This document shows, piece by piece, positions 54,414 through 62,072 of a stretch of DNA of 64,000 nucleotides. Both the position numbers and the translations under genes were made by a program. The stretch covers positions 62,001-126,000 of the forward strand of contig CAPAOL010000001.1 of the NCBI GenBank assembly GCA_948579315.1. Reading direction: 5' to 3'. The notes below the pieces were generated by a model, which was given only the letters and a program-made list of their open reading frames with translations, had not been told where the DNA came from and searched no databases. Positions within the stretch are counted from its first letter, which is position 1; each line of letters opens with the position of its first letter. Source of the DNA: an uncultured Phocaeicola sp. GTDB taxonomy: Bacteria; Bacteroidota; Bacteroidia; Bacteroidales; Bacteroidaceae.

Positions 54414-56573
54414 ATGAACAAACTAAGATTTTATCTATTAGCGCTGGCTGCGCTTGTTGTATTTTCCGTTAGAGCGGATGAGGGTATGTGGCTATTGCAA
54501 TTGATGCAACAGCAACACTCCATAGACATGATGAAAAAACAGGGATTAAAACTGGAAGCCCAGGACTTATACAATCCAAACGGTGTTTCTCTCAAAGATG
54601 CTGTAGGTATATTCGGAGGTGGATGTACGGGAGAAATTATCTCGCCCGAAGGTTTGATTCTAACCAATCACCACTGTGGCTACGCTTCTATCCAGCAACA
54701 TAGTAGTGTTGAGCACGATTATCTGACAGATGGTTTCTGGGCTACTTCCAAAGATAAAGAGCTTCCTACTCCGGGACTGAAATTTACATTTATCGAACGT
54801 ATCGACGATATTACGGATATTGTCAATGCCAAGATTGCGGCAAAAGAAATCACTGAATCCGAATCATTCAGCAATACATTCCTTCAAAAGCTGGCTAATG
54901 ACCTTTATATCAAAAGTGACCTGGCAGACAAAAAAGGAATTGTTCCGCAGGCTCTTCCGTTCTATGCCGGAAATAAATTCTATCTTTTTTATAAGAAAAT
55001 ATATCCGGATGTACGTATGGTAGCTGCTCCCCCCTCTTCTATCGGTAAGTTTGGCGGCGAGACAGACAACTGGATGTGGCCGCGCCATACCGGCGACTTC
55101 TCCATGTTCCGTATCTATGCTGACGCGAACGGTGAACCGGCAGAATACAGTGAAAACAATGTCCCCCTGAAAACAAAGAAACATTTGTCTATCTCTATCA
55201 AAGGTTTGAAAGAAGGAGATTACGCAATGATTATGGGCTTCCCCGGAAGCACGAGCCGTTACCTGACTGTATCAGAGGTGAAAGAACGTATGGAATCGGA
55301 GAACGACCCGCGTATCCGTATTCGTGGCGCACGTTTGGCTGTCCTGAAGGAAGTGATGAATGCCAGTGATAAAATCCGTATTCAGTATGCTAACAAGTAT
55401 GCGGGTTCCAGCAATTATTGGAAAAACTCCATCGGTATGAATAAAGCCATCATCGATAATGATGTGTTGGGAACGAAAGCTGCACAGGAAGCTAAATTCG
55501 CAGAATTTGCAAAGGCACAAAACAATGCCGAGTATGCGGCAGTTGTGAAGAACATCGACGACTTGGTAGCTAAAACAACTCCTCTCAATTATCAATATAC
55601 TTGTTTGAGAGAGACTTTCTTCGGAGCTATCGAATTTGGAAATGTCATGTTATCTAACACACGTGAAGCATTGCTTGAAAAGAACGACTCTGTGATCGAA
55701 GCACGTATGAAAGCGCTGGAAAGCACTTACGAAAGTATCCACAACAAAGATTATGACCATGAAGTAGACCGCAAGGTTGCTAAAGCATTGTTCCCGTTAT
55801 ATGCGGAAATGATTCCGGCTGACCAGCGTCCGTCTATCTACAAAGTGATTGAGCAGAAATATAAGGGCGATTACAACAAATTTGTTGATGATATGTACGA
55901 CAACTCTATTTTTGCCAACCGCGCAAACTTCGAGAAGTTTATGAAGAAGCCGTCAGTGAAAGCAATCGACAACGATCTTGCACTGCAATACTGCCAGTCT
56001 AAATATGACTTGATGGATAAACTGGTTTCCCAGCTCAAGGACATGGATCAGGAACTGGCTTTGCTACACAAAACTTATATTCGTGGTCTGGGCGAAATGA
56101 AATTACCTGTACCTTCTTACCCGGACGCCAACTTTACCATTCGTCTAACTTATGGTAACGTGAAACCATACGATCCGAAAGACGGTGTGCACTACAACTA
56201 TTACACCACCACTAAAGGTATTCTTGAAAAAGAAAATCCGGAAGATCGTGAGTTCGTTGTACCTGCCAAACTGAAAGAGCTGATTGAGAAGAAAGATTAT
56301 GGCCGTTATGCTTTACCGAACGGTGATATGCCTGTCTGCTTCCTGTCTACCAATGACATCACCGGTGGTAACTCCGGCAGCCCGGTTCTGAATGAAAACG
56401 GAGAACTGATCGGCTGTGCTTTCGATGGTAACTGGGAATCATTGAGCGGTGACATCAACTTCGACAACAACCTGCAACGTTGTATCAACCTAGATATCCG
56501 TTATGTCTTGTTCATTCTGGAGAAGTTAGGCAACTGCGGACACCTGATTAATGAAATGACAATCGTAGAATAA
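54414..56573 (+). CDS. dpp7: S46 dipeptidyl-peptidase, DPP7 type
   Basis: 719 residues, signal peptide to VRA. S46 motifs: LTNHHCGYASIQQHSS (catalytic His), TDNWMWPRHTGDFSMFRIYAD (Asp) and TGGNSGSPV with Ser654. The S1-site residue 18 positions after the Ser is Gly672, as Gly673 in Porphyromonas DPP7, so it should release dipeptides with a hydrophobic residue at position 2. It acts in the periplasm on imported peptides. The next S46 gene follows directly after the stop codon (TAAATG). Confidence 0.93.
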   Translation: MNKLRFYLLALAALVVFSVRADEGMWLLQLMQQQHSIDMMKKQGLKLEAQDLYNPNGVSLKDAVGIFGGGCTGEIISPEGLILTNHHCGYASIQQHSSVEHDYLTDGFWATSKDKELPTPGLKFTFIERIDDITDIVNAKIAAKEITESESFSNTFLQKLANDLYIKSDLADKKGIVPQALPFYAGNKFYLFYKKIYPDVRMVAAPPSSIGKFGGETDNWMWPRHTGDFSMFRIYADANGEPAEYSENNVPLKTKKHLSISIKGLKEGDYAMIMGFPGSTSRYLTVSEVKERMESENDPRIRIRGARLAVLKEVMNASDKIRIQYANKYAGSSNYWKNSIGMNKAIIDNDVLGTKAAQEAKFAEFAKAQNNAEYAAVVKNIDDLVAKTTPLNYQYTCLRETFFGAIEFGNVMLSNTREALLEKNDSVIEARMKALESTYESIHNKDYDHEVDRKVAKALFPLYAEMIPADQRPSIYKVIEQKYKGDYNKFVDDMYDNSIFANRANFEKFMKKPSVKAIDNDLALQYCQSKYDLMDKLVSQLKDMDQELALLHKTYIRGLGEMKLPVPSYPDANFTIRLTYGNVKPYDPKDGVHYNYYTTTKGILEKENPEDREFVVPAKLKELIEKKDYGRYALPNGDMPVCFLSTNDITGGNSGSPVLNENGELIGCAFDGNWESLSGDINFDNNLQRCINLDIRYVLFILEKLGNCGHLINEMTIVE

Positions 56574-58733
56574 ATGAGAAAACAAATCCTATTTGTCCTA
56601 TTTTCACTGGCAACTCTTAGCATCCACGCCGACGAAGGCATGTGGATGCTAACCGATCTGAAAACCCAGAACGCAGTTGCCATGCGCGAACTCGGTCTTG
56701 AAATTCCGATCGAAGAAGTATACGACGCGAACGGTCTTTCTCTGAAAGATGCTGTGGTACACTTTGGAAGAGGATGCACGGGAGAAATTATCTCTTCCGA
56801 AGGACTGGTACTGACGAATCACCACTGTGGTTATGGAGCTATCCAGCAACACAGTAATGTGGAACATGACTATCTGACAGATGGTTTCTGGGCTATGAAC
56901 CGTGACGCGGAACTTCCTACTCCAGGATTGACCGTCACATTTATCGACCGGATTTTGGATGTGACCGATTACGTCAATGAGCAACTGAAAAAAGATCCGG
57001 ACCCGGAAGGTGTCAATTACCTGTCACCAAGTTATCTGGGCACCGTGGCAGAACGTTTCGCCAAAGCAGAGAACATAGAAATAACTCCTGCTACAAAACT
57101 GGAGCTCAAGGCTTTTTACGGAGGAAACAAATATTATATGTTCATCAAAACAGTGTACAGTGATATTCGTATGGTGGGCGCTCCTCCTTCTTCCATCGGC
57201 AAATTCGGTGCAGATACCGACAACTGGATGTGGCCTCGTCACACAGGCGACTTTTCCCTTTTCCGTATTTATGCGGACAAGAACGGAAAACCGGCAGAAT
57301 ACTCAAAAGATAACGTTCCTTTGCAGGTAAAGAAACACCTGAAAATCAGCATTGCCGGAGTTCAGGAAGGAGATTTCACCTTTGTGATGGGATTTCCGGG
57401 ACGCAACTGGCGATATATGATTTCCGACGAAGTGGAAGAACGGATGCAAACAACCAACTTTATGCGCCAGCATGTACGTGGAGCCCGTCAGAAAGTGCTC
57501 ATGGAGCAAATGCTGAAAGATCCTGCCGTACGTATTCATTATGCAAGCAAATATGCTTCATCAGCCAACTACTGGAAGAATGCTATCGGTATGAACGAAG
57601 GACTGGTACGTCTCAACGTATTGGATACTAAACGTGCGCAACAAGAGGAATTATTAGCCCGCGGCCGTGAAAAAGGAGATGATTCATATCAGAAAGCTTT
57701 TGATGAGATTCGTTCTATTGTGGCTCATCGCCGTGACGCGATCTATCATCAGCAGGCTATCAATGAAGCATTGGTCACCGCCCTCGATTTTATGCGCATC
57801 CCTTCCACGATGGAATTGGTTGCCGCTCTGAAATCAAAAGATAAAGAGCAAATAAAAGAGGCGAAGCTAAAATTAAAGCAAGAAGCTGATAAGTATTTTG
57901 CTTCTGTCCCCTTCCCCGAGGTAGAACGGATGGTTGCCAAAGAGATGCTGAAAACTTATGCCAACTATATTCCGGAGGAACAACGAATCAATATCTTCGA
58001 AATCATCAATTCCCGTTTCAAGGGAAATATCGATGCCTTCATCGATGCTTGTTTTGAACATTCTATTTTTGGCAATCCTAATAACTTTGAGAAGTTTATC
58101 AAGAAACCAAGTTTGTATAAAATAGGATATGACTGGATGGTATTATTCAAACATTCTATTACCGACGGAATCCTGAAAACAGCCATTGCCATGAAAGAAG
58201 CCAATCAGAACTATGACGCTGCTCATAAAGTATGGGTGAAAGGCATGATGGATATGAAACAGGAAAAAGGTATACCTATTTATCCGGATGCCAATTCAAC
58301 TTTACGGTTGACCTACGGTCGGGTACTTCCATATGAACCGGCTGACGGTGTTGTGTATGATGCTCATACTACCCTCAAAGGTGTAATGGAGAAAGAAGAT
58401 CCAGATAACTGGGAGTTTGTAGTGCCTCAAAAATTGAAAGAGCTGTATAAATCCCAGGATTATGGACGCTATGGTAAAAACGGTGAAATGCCCGTCTGCT
58501 TTATTGTAAACACCGACAACACAGGAGGTAATTCCGGTAGCCCGGTATTTAACAGCAAAGGCCAATTGGTAGGAACTGCTTTCGACCGCAATTTCGAAGG
58601 TTTGACAGGAGACATCGCTTTCCGTCCTTCCTCACAACGAGCTGCCTGCGTCGACATCCGCTATACTTTATTTATTATCGACAAATATGCGGGAGCATCT
58701 CATATTATTGATGAATTGACTATTGTGGAATAA
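56574..58733 (+). CDS. dpp11: S46 dipeptidyl-peptidase, DPP11 type (Asp/Glu-specific)
   Basis: 719 residues, signal peptide to SIHA. Same S46 frame as the preceding gene, with LTNHHCGYGAIQQHS, TDNWMWPRHTGDFSLFRIYAD and TGGNSGSPV (Ser654). The S1-site position is Arg672, as Arg673 in DPP11, which binds acidic P1 side chains. It therefore complements the DPP7 next door. Zero-base spacing shows one transcript. No clear terminator follows; the downstream gap begins with a repeat element. Confidence 0.92.
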   Translation: MRKQILFVLFSLATLSIHADEGMWMLTDLKTQNAVAMRELGLEIPIEEVYDANGLSLKDAVVHFGRGCTGEIISSEGLVLTNHHCGYGAIQQHSNVEHDYLTDGFWAMNRDAELPTPGLTVTFIDRILDVTDYVNEQLKKDPDPEGVNYLSPSYLGTVAERFAKAENIEITPATKLELKAFYGGNKYYMFIKTVYSDIRMVGAPPSSIGKFGADTDNWMWPRHTGDFSLFRIYADKNGKPAEYSKDNVPLQVKKHLKISIAGVQEGDFTFVMGFPGRNWRYMISDEVEERMQTTNFMRQHVRGARQKVLMEQMLKDPAVRIHYASKYASSANYWKNAIGMNEGLVRLNVLDTKRAQQEELLARGREKGDDSYQKAFDEIRSIVAHRRDAIYHQQAINEALVTALDFMRIPSTMELVAALKSKDKEQIKEAKLKLKQEADKYFASVPFPEVERMVAKEMLKTYANYIPEEQRINIFEIINSRFKGNIDAFIDACFEHSIFGNPNNFEKFIKKPSLYKIGYDWMVLFKHSITDGILKTAIAMKEANQNYDAAHKVWVKGMMDMKQEKGIPIYPDANSTLRLTYGRVLPYEPADGVVYDAHTTLKGVMEKEDPDNWEFVVPQKLKELYKSQDYGRYGKNGEMPVCFIVNTDNTGGNSGSPVFNSKGQLVGTAFDRNFEGLTGDIAFRPSSQRAACVDIRYTLFIIDKYAGASHIIDELTIVE

Positions 58734-58786
58734 ACAAAAGAATCATTTTTCTTTTCAACTTATCCTTAATCAGACAAACTCCTCCT

Positions 58787-58999
58787 AATTAACGTGAGTT
58801 CGATATAAGTTCGCCCGCATAGCTTCTCCTCCTTCGGGAAGGTGTCCGAAGGACGGGGTGGTAGGATAAACGAGGTCATTCCTATCTTAGTGTAGATGAT
58901 AGGCTTATGTATTTACCTACCACCTCCCCCTACGGGGACTCCTCCTTCCAGAAGGAGGAGAATCGAAAAGTACAGACATCTATCGAATTCACGTTAATT
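58787..58999. mobile_element. 213-bp MITE-like element with 19-bp terminal inverted repeats
   Basis: Ends AATTAACGTGAGTTCGATA (58787-58805) and TATCGAATTCACGTTAATT (58981-58999) are complementary at 18 of 19 positions. The interior has GGAGGAG/CTCCTCC palindromes (CTCCTCCTTCGGGAAGG; CTCCTTCCAGAAGGAGGAG) and no gene. It fills half of the 442-bp gap 58734-59175; the rest holds only the trxA promoter. Confidence 0.68.
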
Positions 59000-59124
59000 A
59001 CTATTTCACAAATCTTACGAAGAGCATATCCTCACTCACAAGCTTCGTGACGAAATGAAAGTCTTACGATTACTTTTGTATGAACAAAAACGACTTTTTT
59101 TCGTTATTATAATAAAATAGAATT

Positions 59125-59132
59125 TATATTTG
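59125..59132 (+). promoter_or_regulatory. -7 box of the thioredoxin pair
   Basis: TATATTTG, perfect TAnnTTTG, 43 bp before the ATG at 59176. Confidence 0.65.
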
Positions 59133-59175
59133 CAGTCTCCAACGACTGCCATTTAACTTTAAGAAAGGAAAGATT

Positions 59176-59475
59176 ATGGAAAAGTTTGAAGATTTAATAC
59201 AGTCATCGGTACCGGTTTTAGTTGATTTCTTTGCAGAATGGTGTGGACCCTGTAAAGCTATGAAACCAGTTTTAGAAGAACTAAAATTAATTGTAGGAGA
59301 TAAAGCACGTATTGCAAAGATAGATGTTGACCAGCATGAAGACCTGGCTACTAAATATCGCATACAAGCTGTCCCGACCTTTATATTATTTAAAAACGGA
59401 GAGGCTGTCTGGAGACATTCCGGCGTAATCCATAGCAGCGAGCTGCAAGGGATTATTGAAAAGCATTATAGTTAA
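59176..59475 (+). CDS. trxA: Thioredoxin
   Basis: 99 residues, cytoplasmic. Active site WCGPC (Cys23, Cys26), cis-Pro segment QAVPTFILFKNGE and a C-terminal helix. Slightly shorter than E. coli TrxA but complete. It reduces disulfides in cytosolic proteins. Followed 17 bp later by an exported thioredoxin. Confidence 0.93.
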   Translation: MEKFEDLIQSSVPVLVDFFAEWCGPCKAMKPVLEELKLIVGDKARIAKIDVDQHEDLATKYRIQAVPTFILFKNGEAVWRHSGVIHSSELQGIIEKHYS

Positions 59476-59492
59476 AACGATAAAGATAACGA

Positions 59493-59957
59493 ATGAAGAA
59501 AGTATTAGTAATGGTAGCCCTTGTTATGGTAAGCGTGATTGTATACGCTTTCAATGACAGCAGGGAATCCAATCAAGGTAAAAAAGAGGTAACAGGTAAC
59601 GGTGAAGTCGTCGTAATGGACAAAGATATGTTTCTGAAAGACGTCTTCGATTATGAGAAATCAAAGGAGTGGAAATACAAAGGCGACAAGCCCGCCATCA
59701 TCGATTTATATGCAGACTGGTGCGGACCTTGCCGTCAGACAGCTCCTATCATGAAAGAACTGGCAAAGGAATATGCAGGGAAAATTGTCATCTACAAAGT
59801 TAACGTGGATAAACAAAAAGAACTGGCAGCTTTGTTTAATGCTACAAGTATTCCATTGTTTGTGTTCATTCCGATGAAAGGGGATCCACAGCTTTTCCGC
59901 GGAGCTGCTGATAAAGCAACTTACAAGAAAGCAATTGATGAATTTCTCTTGAAATAA
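59493..59957 (+). CDS. Exported thioredoxin-family protein
   Basis: 154 residues. N-terminal hydrophobic signal (VLVMVALVMVSVIVYAF), so periplasmic or membrane-anchored. Thioredoxin fold with ADWCGPC (Cys77, Cys80) and cis-Pro TSIPLFVFIPM. It probably keeps envelope proteins reduced or handles disulfide exchange with the cytosolic partner. Co-transcribed with trxA. Confidence 0.9.
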   Translation: MKKVLVMVALVMVSVIVYAFNDSRESNQGKKEVTGNGEVVVMDKDMFLKDVFDYEKSKEWKYKGDKPAIIDLYADWCGPCRQTAPIMKELAKEYAGKIVIYKVNVDKQKELAALFNATSIPLFVFIPMKGDPQLFRGAADKATYKKAIDEFLLK

Positions 59958-59967
59958 TGAAGAAAAT

Positions 59968-60033
59968 ATAGTGACGGTATCCGGTCAGGATAGTGACGCT
60001 ATAACAAGCAAAGAGTGACGGTATCCGATAAAG
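59968..60033 (+). repeat. Three 22-bp tandem repeats leading into a terminator
   Basis: Units start at 59968, 59990 and 60012, exactly 22 bp apart, each with AGTGACG(G/C)TAT near its start. The third unit supplies the 5' arm of the terminator at 60012-60052. Small hairpins lie within and across the units (TATCC..GGATA, ATAG..CTAT). Confidence 0.8.
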
Positions 60034-60052
60034 ATAGCGTCACTCTTTTTTA
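60012..60052 (+). terminator. Terminator built from the last 22-bp repeat unit
   Basis: GAGTGACG pairs with CGTCACTC around about 20 bases, followed by TTTTTT. It ends the thioredoxin transcript. Confidence 0.82.
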
Positions 60053-60101
60053 TAGGCTTATAAATCTTCTTTATACAGCTTATAAGTCTTCCTGCGAATC
60101 C

Positions 60102-60737
60102 TTATTTGAAGTGTCCTACAGGATGATTCATCATTGGCATCTGACTATCTTTCAATTTCAAAACTTTCTTTAGCTGCTCATTGTCCATCGAAGCACGTGG
60201 TACTGTTGCCAAGTTAGCAGCAGAACAGAAGATTGAAATATTTTGGGAAACAATACCGGCATCCATAGCCCCCATCAACTGGCTGCGTGGACTTTTGGCA
60301 TCACCAAACCGAGAAAGATCGCTAATTAAAACCAATGATACCGGAGCTGTTTTCACAAACGCCTGACCACCTGCCACTGCACCACGATAATCTCCCGCAG
60401 CTATCAGTGTCAATTGATGATTTTTAGCATCATACAGATAACTTCCTTCAGGCAACACTACATATACATCCACATCCTGTTTATTCAACGCTGACGGAGC
60501 GGTTCTCATTCCGGATTCCTTACGGTTTATTCCATTAGCAGCCCACAACAAATCAGACAGATCAGCCAGACTCAATGCTTTCGAAGCATATTCGCGAGTT
60601 GAATGTCGTTCAGACAATGCCTTCATCACCGCACCAGTGCGGTTTAAATTAGGCTTCGGCAATTTAATCACCTTATCAGCAGCAAAGGCAGCTGCTGAAA
60701 GCATTAAACAAACTAACAATAGTTGTACTTTTCTCAT
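60102..60737 (-). CDS. Exported nitroreductase-like protein (SagB/ThcOx type)
   Basis: 211 residues, signal peptide ending AFAAD. FMN-binding nitroreductase pattern: RHSTREYASKALSLADLSDLLWAANGINR near residue 45-72, RTAPSALNKQDVDVYVV, and AMDAGIVSQNISIFCSAANLATVPR. Such exported nitroreductase-like proteins are frequent in Bacteroidetes; substrate unknown. A TATATTTG -7 box lies at 60771-60764. Confidence 0.82.
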   Translation of the reverse strand: MRKVQLLLVCLMLSAAAFAADKVIKLPKPNLNRTGAVMKALSERHSTREYASKALSLADLSDLLWAANGINRKESGMRTAPSALNKQDVDVYVVLPEGSYLYDAKNHQLTLIAAGDYRGAVAGGQAFVKTAPVSLVLISDLSRFGDAKSPRSQLMGAMDAGIVSQNISIFCSAANLATVPRASMDNEQLKKVLKLKDSQMPMMNHPVGHFK

Positions 60738-60763
60738 AACTGTGGTATTTAAAAATTATTAGA

Positions 60764-60771
60764 CAAATATA
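60764..60771 (-). promoter_or_regulatory. -7 box of the nitroreductase-like gene
   Basis: TATATTTG on the minus strand, 26 bp before the ATG at 60737, just beyond the rubrerythrin terminator. Confidence 0.6.
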
Positions 60772-60775
60772 AATA

Positions 60776-60816
60776 AAAAAGGTCTGTATTCCGCAACGAA
60801 TACAGACCTTTTAATA
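60776..60816 (-). terminator. Terminator of the fur-rubrerythrin operon
   Basis: AAAAGGTCTGTATTC pairs with GAATACAGACCTTTT around CGCAAC, a 15-bp perfect stem, with a T-run on the minus strand. Confidence 0.88.
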
Positions 60817-60831
60817 GTTTATTAGGCTTAA

Positions 60832-61392
60832 TTATTTCTTATCACCGAAATAACGGTTGTATAATCCTTCAAAACCTTTACCGTGACGAGCTTCGTCTTT
60901 GCACATTTCGTGTACAGTGTCATGGATAGCATCCAAGTTCAAAGCTTTAGCACGAGTTGCGATACGTTTTTTGTCTTCGCATGCACCTTGTTCAGCATCT
61001 TTACGTTTCTGCAAGTTAGTTTTAGTATCCCATACGCAGTCACCCAACAGTTCTGCAAACTTAGCAGCATGTTCAGCTTCTTCCCAAGCGTAACGTTTGA
61101 AAGCTTCAGCCACTTCAGGATAACCTTCGCGATCTGCCTGACGGCTCATAGCCAAATACATACCAACTTCAGTACATTCTCCCATGAAGTGATTGTTCAG
61201 GTCTTTAATCATTTCTTCGTCACAACCTTTTGCAACACCGATAACGTGTTCGTCAGCAAAAGACAATGCGCCACCTTCTACTTCAACAACTTCTACGAAT
61301 TTGCTGGCAGGAGCTTTACACAACGGACATTTCTCAGGAGCTGCGTCACCTTCATGAACGTAACCGCATACAGTACATCTAAATTTCTTCAT
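60832..61392 (-). CDS. Reverse rubrerythrin (NADH-dependent peroxidase)
   Basis: 186 residues. The order is inverted relative to classical rubrerythrin: an N-terminal rubredoxin-like FeCys4 site (Cys6, Cys9, Cys22, Cys25; CTVCG..CPLC), then a ferritin-like diiron domain (GECTEVGMYLAMSRQADREG, EEAEHAAKFAELLG, CKDEARHGKGF). It reduces hydrogen peroxide in the cytosol of anaerobes. It follows the PerR-like gene by 22 bp and probably shares its peroxide-responsive control. Confidence 0.93.
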   Translation of the reverse strand: MKKFRCTVCGYVHEGDAAPEKCPLCKAPASKFVEVVEVEGGALSFADEHVIGVAKGCDEEMIKDLNNHFMGECTEVGMYLAMSRQADREGYPEVAEAFKRYAWEEAEHAAKFAELLGDCVWDTKTNLQKRKDAEQGACEDKKRIATRAKALNLDAIHDTVHEMCKDEARHGKGFEGLYNRYFGDKK

Positions 61393-61414
61393 TTTCTTCT
61401 CAATTTTAAATTAA

Positions 61415-61846
61415 TTAATCAATACGTGTTTCTTTATCTTTACTTAAGCAATTCTTGCAAATACCCTTATAATAATAATGAGCTTCCGATACCTGATGAT
61501 CATCCATTTCCTGATTTTCCATTTGTTTAATCGCTTCCGGACATTTCAAATCATAAATATGTCCGCAACGTTTGCAAAGGAAATGGGAATGTACAGAAGT
61601 ATCCGCATCAAAGTTTGTATTCTTTTCGTCAATCGTAAGCATTAATGCCGCTCCCTGTTCGGAAAACAATTTCAAAGTATTATAAACTGTTGTCTTTGAA
61701 AGTGTCGGCATGACAGGAGATAATGCTGTATAAATATCATCAGCCGACGGATGAATCGGATGCTCCATCAAATATTCCATGATAGCGATGCGTTGCATGG
61801 AAGGCTTGATATTATGCTCTAATAATCGATCGTATGGTTTCATCAT
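61415..61846 (-). CDS. Fur-family repressor, PerR-like
   Basis: 143 residues. Winged helix with PSADDIYTALSPVMPTLSKTTVYNTLKLFSEQGA, metal-binding HSHFLCKRCGHIYDL, and a C-terminal CxxC (CKNC); the two CxxC pairs form the structural zinc site of PerR-type proteins. Its pairing with rubrerythrin favours a peroxide sensor over an iron sensor. A Per/Fur-box-like palindrome lies between its promoter and start (61871-61885), suggesting autoregulation. Confidence 0.9.
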   Translation of the reverse strand: MMKPYDRLLEHNIKPSMQRIAIMEYLMEHPIHPSADDIYTALSPVMPTLSKTTVYNTLKLFSEQGAALMLTIDEKNTNFDADTSVHSHFLCKRCGHIYDLKCPEAIKQMENQEMDDHQVSEAHYYYKGICKNCLSKDKETRID

Positions 61847-61870
61847 CTTCCCTTCTTTTCAAAGTTGTAT

Positions 61871-61885
61871 TTATTACAATTATAA
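61871..61885. promoter_or_regulatory. Per/Fur-box-like operator
   Basis: TTATTACAATTATAA matches the Per box TTATAATNATTATAA at 12 of 14 defined positions. It lies just downstream of the -7 box at 61901-61894, where a bound repressor would block transcription of fur and rubrerythrin. Confidence 0.5.
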
Positions 61886-61893
61886 ATCTAGTG

Positions 61894-61901
61894 CAAAGAT
61901 A
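61894..61901 (-). promoter_or_regulatory. -7 box of the fur-rubrerythrin operon
   Basis: TATCTTTG on the minus strand, 47 bp before the ATG at 61846. Confidence 0.68.
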
Positions 61902-62036
61902 AGAAGGCTTTATTTGATTTGCAAGCAAAATCAAAGTTTTTTCAATAGATTGCTCAAACACCAACATCGCAACTCATATAAAATAGCTTATTAAGAGGAT
62001 TCAATACAGAAAAGATAATTATTCAAAACTATTTTC

Positions 62037-62044
62037 TATTTTTG
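62037..62044 (+). promoter_or_regulatory. -7 box of nadE
   Basis: TATTTTTG, matching TAnnTTTG, 28 bp before the ATG at 62073. Confidence 0.58.
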
Positions 62045-62072
62045 CATCCATTATATATAAATAAGGTATAAG

